Assembly: GCF_003383615.1 (NCBI RefSeq)
Contig: NZ_QNUL01000004.1
Span: forward strand, 62,001 to 126,000
From: Dyadobacter luteus
Lineage (GTDB): Bacteria; Bacteroidota; Bacteroidia; Cytophagales; Spirosomataceae
Direction of reading: 5' to 3'
Length of the DNA: 64,000 nucleotides
Shown here: piece after piece, positions 39,278 through 49,376 of the stretch
How positions within the stretch are numbered: the stretch's first letter is position 1
How the letters are laid out: each line of letters opens with the position of its first letter
The notes under the pieces: generated by a model
Seen by the model: only the letters and a program-made list of their open reading frames with translations
Databases searched by the model: none
What the model was told of the DNA's origin: nothing
Program-made: the position numbers and the translations under genes

Positions 39278-40381
39278 ATGAATTCTAAGTATGCCCGGTC
39301 TGCCAGTGCAGGTATTCTGAATTTTAATCCACTTATTTCATCTATTTTTTTATCGGGTATGCTACTCTTTTCGGTTTCCTGTAAAGAGAAAAAAGATACG
39401 TTTCAGCAGAAAGGGGCTGGGGCGCCTACCACCGTTGACGTGATTATTGCAAAGCAGGAGCGGATTGGTAATCAGGTGGAAGTGAATGGTACTGTTGTAG
39501 CAAATGAATTTGCCGAGTTGCGGCCAGAGGTAAGCGGTTTGCTTACTTTTTTAAGTGTGCCGGAAGGTTCTGTTATCCAGAAAGGAACAGTAGTGGCTCG
39601 TGTGAACAGTGCAGATCTGGAAGCCCAGCTTACCAAATTGAAAGTGCAGCTTGACCTTGCTGAAACGACAGAAAAAAGATTAAAACAGCTGATTGATATC
39701 AACGGTGTAAATCAGGCCGATTATGATATATCCGTCAATACAGTGAATGGATTGAAAGCGGATATGCAGTATACCCAGGCGCTGATTGAGAAAACAGTAG
39801 TGCGTGCTCCTTTTACAGGAACGATTGGTCTTCGTAAAGTGAGTGCAGGCTCCTATGTAACACCGTCGAGCGTGATTGCTTCCATGCAGCAGTTAACCCA
39901 GCTCAGGGTTGACTTTACAGTACCTGAGGTGTATCAGAATTATGTGCCGAAAGGAAGTGCTGTTCAGGTGTTGGTTGATCCAAGTTCCGGAACGAAGCAG
40001 TCCGCGCGGATTATTGCGTCGGAACCTCAGGTAAACCAAAGCACACGTAACCTGACGGTGAGAGCCGTACTGAGCTCCGGCTCGCTTACTCCGGGCTCTT
40101 TTGTAAAAGTTTATCTGAACGAAGGCGCAGAGAAAAGCAGCATCCTTATTCCTGCCAACAGCATCATACCTGAAGCAAAAAGCAAGAAGGTTGTAATAGT
40201 GAAGGATGGAAAGGCTTTGTTTGTGAATGTAGAAACGGGCGTACGTCAGGAGGAATATATTGAAGTTTTAAAAGGCTTGAATGTTGGTGATTCTGTTGTG
40301 GTTTCCGGAGTTCTGTTTACGCGTCCGGATGCTCCAGTGAAAGTGAGAAGTGTGAGAGACTTAAAAGTTGTAAGCAAGTAA
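39278..40381 (+). CDS. RND efflux periplasmic adaptor lipoprotein
   Basis: 367 residues. A lipoprotein signal with a lipobox-like SVSC (about residue 36) precedes the membrane-fusion protein body: barrel-sandwich ELRPEVSGLLTFL and VVRAPFTGTIGLRKVS, hairpin helices in between, and beta-barrel plus membrane-proximal strands (GKALFVNVETGVRQEEYIEV). It links the inner-membrane pump to the TolC-like channel. The three genes lie in the order adaptor, pump, channel with 35- and 49-base gaps, so this is one operon. Substrates unknown. Confidence 0.95.
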   Translation: MNSKYARSASAGILNFNPLISSIFLSGMLLFSVSCKEKKDTFQQKGAGAPTTVDVIIAKQERIGNQVEVNGTVVANEFAELRPEVSGLLTFLSVPEGSVIQKGTVVARVNSADLEAQLTKLKVQLDLAETTEKRLKQLIDINGVNQADYDISVNTVNGLKADMQYTQALIEKTVVRAPFTGTIGLRKVSAGSYVTPSSVIASMQQLTQLRVDFTVPEVYQNYVPKGSAVQVLVDPSSGTKQSARIIASEPQVNQSTRNLTVRAVLSSGSLTPGSFVKVYLNEGAEKSSILIPANSIIPEAKSKKVVIVKDGKALFVNVETGVRQEEYIEVLKGLNVGDSVVVSGVLFTRPDAPVKVRSVRDLKVVSK

Positions 40382-40416
40382 GGCACCCGGCAAACCTATT
40401 CCCTGAAACCAGCATT

Positions 40417-43400
40417 ATGAATATTTCAGAATTATCATTGAAACGGCCTGTACTGGCTGTGGTTATGAACCTGCTCATCATCCTGTTTGGTGTAGTAGGC
40501 TATAACTTTCTTTCTCTGCGGGATTACCCCGCCATTGACCCTCCGGTTGTTAACGTGCGTACAAGCTACGTGGGAGCCAATGCGGATATCATCGAAAGCC
40601 AGATCACCGAACCTCTTGAAAAAAGTATCAACGGTATTCCCGGGATCAAAACGATCAGCTCTTCCAGCCAAGTTGGCACGAGCAATATCACGGTAGAATT
40701 TAACCTTGAAGCGGATCTCGAAGCCGCCGCCAATGACGTGCGTGATAAGGTAAGCCAGGCGCAGCGCAACTTGCCTCAGGATATTGATGCTCCTCCGGTT
40801 GTAAGCAAGGCAGATGCTAACAGTGATTTTATTCTTTTGCTTGCTGTACAAAGCCCGTCCAAAGGAATCCTTGAATTGAGTGAATATGCTGAAAACGTTT
40901 TACAGCAAAGCTTGCAGACAATTGATGGCGTAAGTGCGATCAACATATTCGGCCAGAAAAGATATGCGATGCGGATATGGCTGGACGCTGACAAGATGAA
41001 TTCTTACAATGTATCCTTCAATGATATCAGTAGTACACTCAGTGCTGAAAACGTGGAGTTGCCTGCGGGCAAAATATACGGTGCGAATACCGAACTTACC
41101 ATTCGCACGATGGGTCGTCTGACCACGGAGAAAGAATTTGCTGATCTGGTCATCAAAGACGACAGCACGGGAATTGTAAGACTTGGCAATGTGGCCAAAG
41201 TAGAACTGGGACCTGAAAATGAAGAACAAAGCTGGAAATACAACGGAGTACTTGCGGTTGGTCTGGCGGTAATTCCACAACCGGGAGCCAACTATGTAAA
41301 CATTTCTGAGGAATTTAATAAACGTCTGGCGGAGATCCAGAAGTCGAACAAATCGGATATCACTTTTAGTGTATTAATTGATAATACCAGGCTTGTAAGG
41401 CAGTCGATTGAAGAGGTGGAAGAAACACTGATCATTTCATTTGGTCTGGTTGTAATTGTTATCCTGTTTTTCTTCCGAAGTATTCTCGTTGCAATTCGTC
41501 CTTTAATAGATATTCCAATATCTCTGGTAGCTACATTCTTTGTGATGTACATCTGTGGATTCTCCATCAACATTCTGACACTTCTTGGTATTGTACTGGC
41601 AACCGGCCTTGTGGTGGATGATGGGATTGTGGTTACTGAGAACATTTTCAGGAAACTTGAAAGTGGTTTGAATATCCGGCAGGCAGCTTTGGAGGGAAGT
41701 AAGGAGATTTTCTTCGCCGTTATTTCTACTTCATTGACATTGGCAGTTGTATTCCTTCCTGTGATTTTCCTTGAAGGATTTGTGGGTAGCCTTTTCCGTG
41801 AATTTGGTATTGTAGTAGCTTCTGCAGTGTTGATTTCCGCTTTTGTGTCTTTGACGATTACGCCGGTACTGAACGTAGTTTTAAACAGAAAAAACTCCGG
41901 ACATGGATGGTTTTATAATAAAACGGAACCGTTCTTTACCGGAATGGAAGATGGATATAATCGTTTGTTGAAGGCTTTCATGGGCGTACGTTGGATGGCC
42001 TGGGTCGTTGTTTTGGCTTGTGGTGTTCTGATGTATTTTACATATACCAATCTGCAGAGTGAGCTGGCGCCGATGGAAGACCGCAACAGTATTCGTCTCA
42101 ATATGACAGCTCCTGAGGGAACCAGCTTTGATCAGATGCAGCGTATCTCCAATGAAGTGGTGGATTACCTTAACGATTCTATTCCTGAAAAAGCTTTTAC
42201 TTTTTCTTCAACGCCTGGCTTTGGCGGGTCAGGAGTGAACAGTGGGATGGGGCGTATCGGTCTTGTGCCTTCGGACCAGCGTATCCGTAGCCAGAATGAT
42301 ATTGCGATGGCGATTAACAAGAAATTACCTCAGTTCAACGATGCCCGGATTTTTGCAACCCAGGAACAGACGATTGCTGTAGGTTCAGGCTCCCGTGGTG
42401 GACTGCCCGTTCAGTTCGTTCTACAGAATCTTGATTTTGAAAAGCTTTCAGAAGTATTGCCTAAATTCCTTGAAGAAGCCCGTAAAGATCCTACGTTCCA
42501 GAACGTGGATGCCAACCTGAAATTCAATAAGCCTGAGGTTCGTCTTACAGTCGATCGTTTGAAAGCAAAAGACCTGGGACTATCCACTACTGATGTTGCT
42601 GCCACGATTCAATCAGCATTCAGTGGAAGACGCCTTGCGTATTTCATCATGAATGGTCAGCAGTATCAGGTGATCGGGCAAGTAGAGCGCACGGAACGTA
42701 GCCAGCCGGCAGATATTTCTAAATTATATGTGCGTAATAACAGGGGTGAGAGTATTCCGCTTACAGCTGTTGTACACATGGAAGAAGAAAGCGGTCCGCC
42801 AACAATTTATCACTATAACCGCTATAAAAGCGCGACTGTGTCGGCTTCACTGGTTGAAGGTAAAACGGTGGGAGATGGTGTCGTAGCCATGCAGGCTATT
42901 GGTGCCCGATTATTGGATGAGACGTTTCAATCTTCGTTAACCGGCCCTTCCCGCGATTTCCAAGAAAGCTCTTCGAATACAAGTTTTGCTTTCGGTCTTG
43001 CGCTTCTGCTGGTTTATCTGGTATTGGCAGGTCAGTTCGAGAGCTTTACGGATCCGTTCATCATCATGATTACAGTACCTCTTGCATTGGCGGGGGCACT
43101 GTTAAGTCTGTATATGTTTAATCTGACGATTAATATCTTCTCGCAAATCGGGATGATCATGCTGATCGGTCTGGTTACTAAAAATGGTATTTTGATTGTA
43201 GAGTTTGCTAATCAGAAGCGTGAACACGAGGGTATGCAGCGAATGGAGGCAGCGATCGAATCAGCCACACAGCGTCTTCGTCCTATTTTGATGACCAGTC
43301 TGGCTACGGCGTTTGGTGCGTTACCTATTGCGCTTAGTTTGGGGGCTGCAGCTACTAGCCGTGTTCCGCTAGGAGTAGTGATTGTAGGCGGGCTTACCTT

Positions 43401-43515
43401 CTCTTTGGTACTCACTCTTTTTGTAATTCCTGCGGTTTACACATTCATTTCTCCGAAGCATAATAAGAAATCGGAAGAGCAAAAAATGGAAGAAGAAATA
43501 GCAGTAATGAGCTAA
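40417..43515 (+). CDS. RND-type efflux permease
   Basis: 1032 residues of the AcrB/HAE1 family. The N-terminal membrane helix LKRPVLAVVMNLLIILFG, a large porter loop, and the second half with FALGLALLLVYLV-type helices are all present. The proton-relay acidic pair lies in TM4 (GLVVDDGIVVTENIF). A second conserved GLVTKNGILIVEFANQ is typical. It exports hydrophobic or amphipathic compounds by proton exchange. No local regulator gene is present; the sensor cannot be inferred. The length is normal. Confidence 0.97.
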   Translation: MNISELSLKRPVLAVVMNLLIILFGVVGYNFLSLRDYPAIDPPVVNVRTSYVGANADIIESQITEPLEKSINGIPGIKTISSSSQVGTSNITVEFNLEADLEAAANDVRDKVSQAQRNLPQDIDAPPVVSKADANSDFILLLAVQSPSKGILELSEYAENVLQQSLQTIDGVSAINIFGQKRYAMRIWLDADKMNSYNVSFNDISSTLSAENVELPAGKIYGANTELTIRTMGRLTTEKEFADLVIKDDSTGIVRLGNVAKVELGPENEEQSWKYNGVLAVGLAVIPQPGANYVNISEEFNKRLAEIQKSNKSDITFSVLIDNTRLVRQSIEEVEETLIISFGLVVIVILFFFRSILVAIRPLIDIPISLVATFFVMYICGFSINILTLLGIVLATGLVVDDGIVVTENIFRKLESGLNIRQAALEGSKEIFFAVISTSLTLAVVFLPVIFLEGFVGSLFREFGIVVASAVLISAFVSLTITPVLNVVLNRKNSGHGWFYNKTEPFFTGMEDGYNRLLKAFMGVRWMAWVVVLACGVLMYFTYTNLQSELAPMEDRNSIRLNMTAPEGTSFDQMQRISNEVVDYLNDSIPEKAFTFSSTPGFGGSGVNSGMGRIGLVPSDQRIRSQNDIAMAINKKLPQFNDARIFATQEQTIAVGSGSRGGLPVQFVLQNLDFEKLSEVLPKFLEEARKDPTFQNVDANLKFNKPEVRLTVDRLKAKDLGLSTTDVAATIQSAFSGRRLAYFIMNGQQYQVIGQVERTERSQPADISKLYVRNNRGESIPLTAVVHMEEESGPPTIYHYNRYKSATVSASLVEGKTVGDGVVAMQAIGARLLDETFQSSLTGPSRDFQESSSNTSFAFGLALLLVYLVLAGQFESFTDPFIIMITVPLALAGALLSLYMFNLTINIFSQIGMIMLIGLVTKNGILIVEFANQKREHEGMQRMEAAIESATQRLRPILMTSLATAFGALPIALSLGAAATSRVPLGVVIVGGLTFSLVLTLFVIPAVYTFISPKHNKKSEEQKMEEEIAVMS

Positions 43516-43564
43516 GTATATTCCTGAACAAAATATTTATAAAAAATAACTATTGGTTTTATTC

Positions 43565-44893
43565 ATGAACCCACGTGCAATTTTGAATGGTGTATCAAGT
43601 GTATTGATGACGTTAATTTTGGTATCATTAAAATCTTTCGGGCAGTCCGATGATAGTCTCCGGCTGACGCTGGATGAGGCGATAGCAACCGCGTTAAAAA
43701 ACAGTTATGAAATTCAGATTGCCAAAAATAATGTGGAGGCCAATACACTTTTTAACCATTATGGAATTGCCGGTGGTCTGCCGGTGATCGCTGCGACGCT
43801 TTCGAATACAGAGCAGGTTACGGATGTAAATCAGAAACTGAATACGGGGGTTGAGATCAGCAGAAAAGGGGCTGTGGGTAATAATACACAGGCAGGAGTA
43901 TCTGCCGGAATTCTTCTTTACAATGGGAATCGGGTAGTTGCTACCAAGAAACGTCTTGCAGAGTTGCAGTACCAAAGTACAGAGTTGCTTAATTCTCAGA
44001 TTCAGAATACGATTGCAGCTGTACAGACCAGCTATTATGATGTCGTTCGCCAATTGAGTTATGTCAATACGCTCAGAACTTCTATTGCCGCCTCTCAGCA
44101 GCGTCTGGATATTCTGAAAGTAAGGAAGGAAGCCGGTATGGCCAATAATGCCGATATTTTTCAGGCTCAGATTGATCTAAATACACTTGGGCAAACGTTG
44201 CAGGACCAGCAGATGATCGCAGAGGTGGCTAAAACAGAACTACTGAGGCTGCTGACCCTTGATGCCAAAACACAGGTATCGATCAGCGATACGATTACAG
44301 TAGATCAGAATATGGCAGTAGATGCGGTTCTGGATCGGCTAAGCGTAAATGCAGATGTTAAAGCTGCGGATCATCAGGTGAGGATCAATCAACTGATTGT
44401 GAAAGAGACAGCTGCTCAACGTTATCCAACCATCCGCCTCAACACAGCGTACAATTATTCACGTAACCAGAGTGGTGCCGGATTTACGCTCTTGAACCAG
44501 ACAAACGGCCCGAATGCCGGTATCAGCATAGCCGTTCCGATTTACAATGGCGGTATTTTTAAACGTCAGCAAAAAGTAGCAGAGATCAATACTACAAATG
44601 CTCAGATTCAAAGGAATGTGGTAGTAAGAGATTATGCTGCGGGAGCTGTGAAAATGTTTCAAACTTATAAAAGCTCTCTCGAACAACTCGAAATTCAAAA
44701 ACAGAGCTATGAGCTAAGTAAGCAACTTCTTGATCTGACACTACAGCGCTTCAAGTTAATCCAGGCTACGATCATAGATGTGCGTGAAGCACAAAGAAGT
44801 TTCGAAGACGCAGGTTACCGAATGATCAACATCAATTACGCCGCAAAAGCCGCTGAAATTGAATTGAAAAGATTGAGTAATACGCTGGAATAG
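43565..44893 (+). CDS. TolC-family outer-membrane channel
   Basis: 442 residues from the ATG at 43565; an earlier in-frame TTG (43553) is less likely. Signal peptide to about SFGQ. The rest consists of two OEP repeats with long helices: LTLDEAIATALKNSYEIQIAKNNVE in the first, and GISIAVPIYNGGIFKRQQKVAEINTTNAQI in the second. It ends with an outer-membrane-type helical tail. It forms the exit duct for the RND pump encoded upstream. Confidence 0.94.
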   Translation: MNPRAILNGVSSVLMTLILVSLKSFGQSDDSLRLTLDEAIATALKNSYEIQIAKNNVEANTLFNHYGIAGGLPVIAATLSNTEQVTDVNQKLNTGVEISRKGAVGNNTQAGVSAGILLYNGNRVVATKKRLAELQYQSTELLNSQIQNTIAAVQTSYYDVVRQLSYVNTLRTSIAASQQRLDILKVRKEAGMANNADIFQAQIDLNTLGQTLQDQQMIAEVAKTELLRLLTLDAKTQVSISDTITVDQNMAVDAVLDRLSVNADVKAADHQVRINQLIVKETAAQRYPTIRLNTAYNYSRNQSGAGFTLLNQTNGPNAGISIAVPIYNGGIFKRQQKVAEINTTNAQIQRNVVVRDYAAGAVKMFQTYKSSLEQLEIQKQSYELSKQLLDLTLQRFKLIQATIIDVREAQRSFEDAGYRMININYAAKAAEIELKRLSNTLE

Positions 44894-45071
44894 TTTGCTG
44901 ATTATGTTATTTATTTCTGGGCTGCTTGTTTGAAGAATGGATTGAAAATGTAAAATTGAAATATTCTGGTAATGTTATAATAATTGCAATTTGTGCATTA
45001 ATTAATGAATATTTATTTACATTGCGGTTACAATTTTGCCCTCTTAACATTTAAGTTTAGTTTACCCATTC

Positions 45072-45110
45072 TACAACTTACCATTATAGGCTACTAATGA
45101 GTAAGTTGTA
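45072..45110. promoter_or_regulatory. 10-base inverted repeat upstream of the glycan operon
   Basis: TACAACTTAC (45072-45081) and GTAAGTTGTA (45101-45110) form a perfect inverted repeat with a 19-base loop, in a strongly AT-rich 267-base gap. It lies about 50 bases before the glycosyltransferase start. It may be a terminator for tolC or an operator. Confidence 0.4.
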
Positions 45111-45160
45111 AATTTGTAAATATTGATGGTAGAATTTATACAAATCCTACTATCGAGTTT

Positions 45161-46318
45161 ATGAAAATTTTAGCTATACACAACATTCTTTGGTCACACT
45201 ATAAGGCCAGAATTTTTTGTGGTATTCATGAAAGCTTATCTGCAAAAAATGTACAGTTTTTTGTTCTGCAACTCGCCTATAGCGAACGGAGCCGCCTGGC
45301 ACTTAAGACCGATCTAAGTGTACACAAGTATCCCTACAAAGTTTTATTCCCCGAAAAGGCTATTGAAGACATAGGCCTTGTTAAAAAAGTATTCAGAGTA
45401 CTGGCACATGTCAGAGCATTTAAGCCGGATGTAATTTATCTGAATGGATATTACGATCTGGCTTATTGGTTTGTTCTTGTATACTGTAAGTTGAACAATG
45501 TTAAACTGGTTCTGGATTTTGAAAGTAATGAAATTAGCCGGCAGCGAATTCCCTGGAAGGAGTATCTGAAAAAGAAGTTTTTAAGTAATTGTGATGGTTT
45601 GGTATGCCTTGGGACGAAGGCTGCGGAGTATGCTCTTAAACTAGGCGTTGGACGGGATAAGATATTAAGTATCAGGAATGTTGGGGTTGATAATGATGCA
45701 TTGCTCTCGATATACCAGACGGAGTATCTGCTACGCAATGAAAGAAAGAAGGAAATGGGACTTCCGGAATTTAACTTCGTTTATGCAGGTCGTTTTGTTG
45801 AGCGAAAAAATCTTGATAAACTAATCAAAGCATTTAATGAAGCTCAAAAAATAAGCGGGAATGGTCAAAGCTGGGGACTAATTTTGAGTGGAGAAGGTGG
45901 ATATAAACCCAAATTGGTCAACCTGATTTCCGACCTGAAAAATAACTCTGTAATTTTTATGGATCCATGTGAATGGTATGAAGTTCCTATCAGGTATACC
46001 CTCGGTGATGTTGCCGTGTTACCAAGTTTATTTGAACCTTTTGGATTTGTTACTAACGAAGCATTGGTTTATTCAATGCCAGTTCTGGTATCAGATCGTT
46101 GTGGAAGTGCAGCGGATTTAGTGATTGATAATCACAATGGATTTCAGTTTAATCCGTACGATGAAAAAGATCTTCTGGAAAAGGTAATTTTAATGATGAA
46201 CCATACAGAAAAATTTAATGAGTGGGGGAAAAATGGTAGTAAAATTATAGCTGAATGGTCTCCTGATATAATAGTAAATGAACTAGTTAAGTCCTTTTTT
46301 AAAGTAACCGGAAAGTAA
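45161..46318 (+). CDS. GT4-family glycosyltransferase
   Basis: 385 residues. The C-terminal domain carries the GT4 pattern FVYAGRFVERKNLDKLIKAF and SLFEPFGFVTNEAL, the EX7E donor-binding motif, and SDRCGSAADLV. The N-terminal acceptor domain is variable. It adds a sugar to a glycan or lipid carrier; the donor cannot be named. It is the first gene of a tightly packed operon of four and its stop is followed directly by the next ATG. Codon use and AT content look higher than in the suf region. Confidence 0.9.
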   Translation: MKILAIHNILWSHYKARIFCGIHESLSAKNVQFFVLQLAYSERSRLALKTDLSVHKYPYKVLFPEKAIEDIGLVKKVFRVLAHVRAFKPDVIYLNGYYDLAYWFVLVYCKLNNVKLVLDFESNEISRQRIPWKEYLKKKFLSNCDGLVCLGTKAAEYALKLGVGRDKILSIRNVGVDNDALLSIYQTEYLLRNERKKEMGLPEFNFVYAGRFVERKNLDKLIKAFNEAQKISGNGQSWGLILSGEGGYKPKLVNLISDLKNNSVIFMDPCEWYEVPIRYTLGDVAVLPSLFEPFGFVTNEALVYSMPVLVSDRCGSAADLVIDNHNGFQFNPYDEKDLLEKVILMMNHTEKFNEWGKNGSKIIAEWSPDIIVNELVKSFFKVTGK

Positions 46319-47305
46319 ATGGAGAATTTGTATAATAAAAAAGTTTTAGTTACTGGAGGTGCCGGATATATAGGCTCCGAATTGGTAAAGAATTTATTAG
46401 CAGATGGATTCAAAGTTGTTGTCCTGGATAATCTCACATTCGGGGGAGAGTCAATGCTGAGTTTTTGGGGTGACGCTAACTTTGAATTTATTAAAGGGGA
46501 TCTCCTGAACGATGATGATATTCGGACTGCCCTTAATGGTGTAAGTTTTGTTTGTCATCTTGCAGCGATAGTCGGAGAACCTCCTTGTAAGAAGTTCCCT
46601 GAGCTTGCTCTGAAAGTAAATTGGGATGCTTCGGTTCGTTTGTATGAACTTTGTGAAGAGGCTGGTATTGAGAAGTTTGTTTTTGCTTCGACATGCAGTA
46701 ATTATGGTATTATGGCCGATTCGTCTAAGCTGTTAGATGAAAAGGATGAGCTACGGCCAATTTCTCTATATTCGGAAACAAAGGTAAACTTTGAAAAATA
46801 CCTTTTAAGCCAGGAGAATAATGATATCACCCGTGTTATTTTGCGTTTCTCAACAGTTTATGGAGTTTCTCCGCGGCTCAGATTTGATCTTACAGTAAAT
46901 GAGTTTACACGTGACGCCGCTTCTTCTAAGCCATTGGTGATTTATGGGGAAAATTTTTGGAGACCATATTGCCATGTAGCAGATCTTGCGAATTCTGTCA
47001 AACTCGCGCTTATTACAGATAAACTGGTGACCAACAATCAGGCCTTCAATGTCGGAGATTCTACGCAAAACTACACCAAAAAGATGTTGATGGAAGAAAT
47101 AGCAAAGGTGGTACCAACATTAGAAGTGAGTTATCATCAAGTAGTATCCGATCCAAGAGATTATAAGGTCAATTTCGATAAGATAAGAGATGTAATGGGT
47201 TTTAAAATATCCAAAACTGTTCCGGAAGGCATAGTAGAAATTGCTGACCTGGTGCGAAATAAAGTTATTACCCAACCTTTTAGCTCTAAGTATACTAATG
47301 TCTGA
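46319..47305 (+). CDS. NAD-dependent sugar epimerase/dehydratase (SDR)
   Basis: 328 residues of extended SDR type. The N-terminal Rossmann motif is VTGGAGYIGSELV, the conserved acid is in VLDNLTFGG, the active-site pair is YSETK (Tyr and Lys), and the Ser/Thr lies in ASTCSNYG. It modifies an NDP-sugar (epimerase, 4,6-dehydratase or reductase); the exact reaction cannot be told. It abuts the glycosyltransferase stop codon and overlaps the aminotransferase by 8 bases. Confidence 0.9.
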   Translation: MENLYNKKVLVTGGAGYIGSELVKNLLADGFKVVVLDNLTFGGESMLSFWGDANFEFIKGDLLNDDDIRTALNGVSFVCHLAAIVGEPPCKKFPELALKVNWDASVRLYELCEEAGIEKFVFASTCSNYGIMADSSKLLDEKDELRPISLYSETKVNFEKYLLSQENNDITRVILRFSTVYGVSPRLRFDLTVNEFTRDAASSKPLVIYGENFWRPYCHVADLANSVKLALITDKLVTNNQAFNVGDSTQNYTKKMLMEEIAKVVPTLEVSYHQVVSDPRDYKVNFDKIRDVMGFKISKTVPEGIVEIADLVRNKVITQPFSSKYTNV

Positions 47306-48446
47306 TTCTGAAAGCTCAATACCTTTGTGTGAGCCATTTCTTAATGGAAATGAGATCAAATACAGCGGGCAGGCTATAGCCTCTAACTGGTTGTCAGGGG
47401 GCGAATTTTTGAATTTGTTCGAACAACAACTGGCAGATTTTACAAATTCCCGATTTGCGATTGGGGTAAGTAGCGGTACATCTGCTCTTCATATTGCTTT
47501 GATCATTGCGGGTGTGGAGGAAGGCGATCTGGTTCTTGTTCCTGACCTGACTTTTGTGGCAACGGCAAATGCGGTAAAGTTCTTGAAAGCGGACCCGATT
47601 TTGATCGACGTTAAGTCTGATTCGTGGGTATTGGATCTGGATCTACTTAACGAATTTCTGGAAAGTGAGACGTATCTGGAGAATGGTTACTGTTATCATA
47701 AAAAAACGAGACGTAGGATCAGAGCTGTAGTTCCCGTCCATCTGCTTGGAAATATGTGTGACATGGAGCGACTTCTTTCTATTGGAGAACTGTACCACCT
47801 TGCAGTGATTGAGGATGCGGCTTGTTCTCTTGGGTCGGTTCAAAATGGGCGACACTCCGGCACATTTGGTATAATGGGCACGATTAGTTTTAATAGTAAT
47901 AAAATAATTACAACAGGAGGAGGAGGGGCAGTACTTACAGATGATGAGCAAATTGCAAAAAAAGTGCGCTTTTTAATAACACAGGCTAAAAGCCCTGGTA
48001 TTGAATATCACCATTCTGATTTGGGGTATAATTATAGGTTGGTAAATCCTCTGGCCGCAATAGGTGCTGCTCAGATGGAGCAATTGGAGAGATTTATTGC
48101 AGTTAAGAAGAAGGTTTATAATTTCTATTGCAATGAACTTGATTTACAGGCAGATCAAATTCAGAGAATTGAAGCCGGTACAGATTCGAATCACTGGCAT
48201 TTTGTGACGTTGGTAAGGAATAGCCGCGAGCTGATCAGGTTTTTAGGAAATAACAGAGTTGAATCCAGACCAGTATGGTTACCAATTCACGAGTTACCGA
48301 TATTTTCCAAGGACATATACATTTCGCAGAATAATAATTCTAAAATTATTTCTGACAGAGGCGTGATGCTGCCATGCTCCACCTCTATCACAGATGGGCA
48401 ATTAGAAAAAGTAGGCTCTCTTGTGCGTGAGTTTAATCGCCGATGA
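47298..48446 (+). CDS. DegT/LegC-like sugar aminotransferase
   Basis: 382 residues from the ATG at 47298, chosen because it overlaps the SDR stop by 8 bases and reads MSDSESSIPLCEPFLNGNE, a normal DegT opening. The PLP-lysine segment SFNSNKIITTGGGGAVLTDD, plus an insert resembling YCYHKKTRRRIRAVVPVHLLGN, match the LegC-like branch of sugar aminotransferases that amino-modify a keto-NDP-hexose. That implies synthesis of an amino sugar. No sialic-acid-type synthase (LegI/NeuB) is nearby, so a full nonulosonate pathway is not supported. Confidence 0.88.
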   Translation: MSDSESSIPLCEPFLNGNEIKYSGQAIASNWLSGGEFLNLFEQQLADFTNSRFAIGVSSGTSALHIALIIAGVEEGDLVLVPDLTFVATANAVKFLKADPILIDVKSDSWVLDLDLLNEFLESETYLENGYCYHKKTRRRIRAVVPVHLLGNMCDMERLLSIGELYHLAVIEDAACSLGSVQNGRHSGTFGIMGTISFNSNKIITTGGGGAVLTDDEQIAKKVRFLITQAKSPGIEYHHSDLGYNYRLVNPLAAIGAAQMEQLERFIAVKKKVYNFYCNELDLQADQIQRIEAGTDSNHWHFVTLVRNSRELIRFLGNNRVESRPVWLPIHELPIFSKDIYISQNNNSKIISDRGVMLPCSTSITDGQLEKVGSLVREFNRR

Positions 48447-49219
48447 TTGCCTTAAATTGTTTGAAATCTATGACACCACACTCATCTAACGATAATATTA
48501 ATGTTGTAATCATGGCTGGGGGCAAGGGATCCAGGCTGAAAAGTCTGACTGAGAATAGACCCAAAGCATTGGTTGAAGTGCAAGGGAAGCCTGTGATAGT
48601 ACATCTATTGGAGCACCTTATAGCATCCGGGTTTAAATCAGCCCACATTTCTGTGGGATATCTGGCCGATCAGATTATCAACGAGCTTAAATGTGGTTCT
48701 CAATTTGGTGCTCAGCTGGATTATATCAGGGAAGATAGGCCGAGTGGAAGTATAGGGGCATTGGTTTTGAGGCAAGATTGGGAAAAAGGTACTTTTCTGA
48801 TAATCAACGGAGATGTATTCAGCAACTTCAAAATAGATAGATTACTTTCAGCATTTGTTAAACAAGATGCAGATTTACTAATACTTACTACTTCTGAGAC
48901 CGTAAAGTTACCATGGGGAGTAATCGTGGCTGACCAGAACGGGAAAGTGGTTCGCTTGGAAGAAAAGCCTGATTTGAGGTTCTTGATTAGCAGTGGAGTG
49001 TATCTGTTTAATAAAAAAGTATATGATCTTATTTCCAGGGACTCACCGATGGAGGGCTGGGAGCTTGTTCAAACAGCGCTCGCAAAAGGGCTTAATGTTG
49101 TGTCGATACCCTTGCAGGAAGGTGAGTATTGGGTAGACGTGGGTACTTTTGAGTCATTGGAGAAGGCACGAAATCTCACACTTTCCTCTGATAAAGCCCA
49201 GATTTTGGAAGAATCCTGA
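48443..49219 (+). CDS. Sugar-phosphate nucleotidyltransferase
   Basis: 258 residues. The N-terminal IMAGGKGSRLKSLTENRPKAL is the nucleotide-binding motif of the NDP-sugar pyrophosphorylase family, and IINGDVFSN gives the acidic site. It activates a hexose-1-phosphate with an NTP; a PtmE-like guanylyltransferase is a plausible subtype from the neighbouring LegC-like gene. The start overlaps the aminotransferase stop (ATGA). It is the last gene of the operon; no terminator was clear before the next gene. Confidence 0.9.
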   Translation: MIALNCLKSMTPHSSNDNINVVIMAGGKGSRLKSLTENRPKALVEVQGKPVIVHLLEHLIASGFKSAHISVGYLADQIINELKCGSQFGAQLDYIREDRPSGSIGALVLRQDWEKGTFLIINGDVFSNFKIDRLLSAFVKQDADLLILTTSETVKLPWGVIVADQNGKVVRLEEKPDLRFLISSGVYLFNKKVYDLISRDSPMEGWELVQTALAKGLNVVSIPLQEGEYWVDVGTFESLEKARNLTLSSDKAQILEES

Positions 49220-49376
49220 CCATGTCTGTATATACTTTGTTGGATCATATATTATATTATTTTTAAAGTTTCTTTGAATTTCATTAAACCTTACCGGCAC
49301 TTTCCTGTCCAAACGACTTAATTTCTGATGTATTCCAATCTCAATGTGAATGGAATGCGCAAAAAATTGATTCGTT

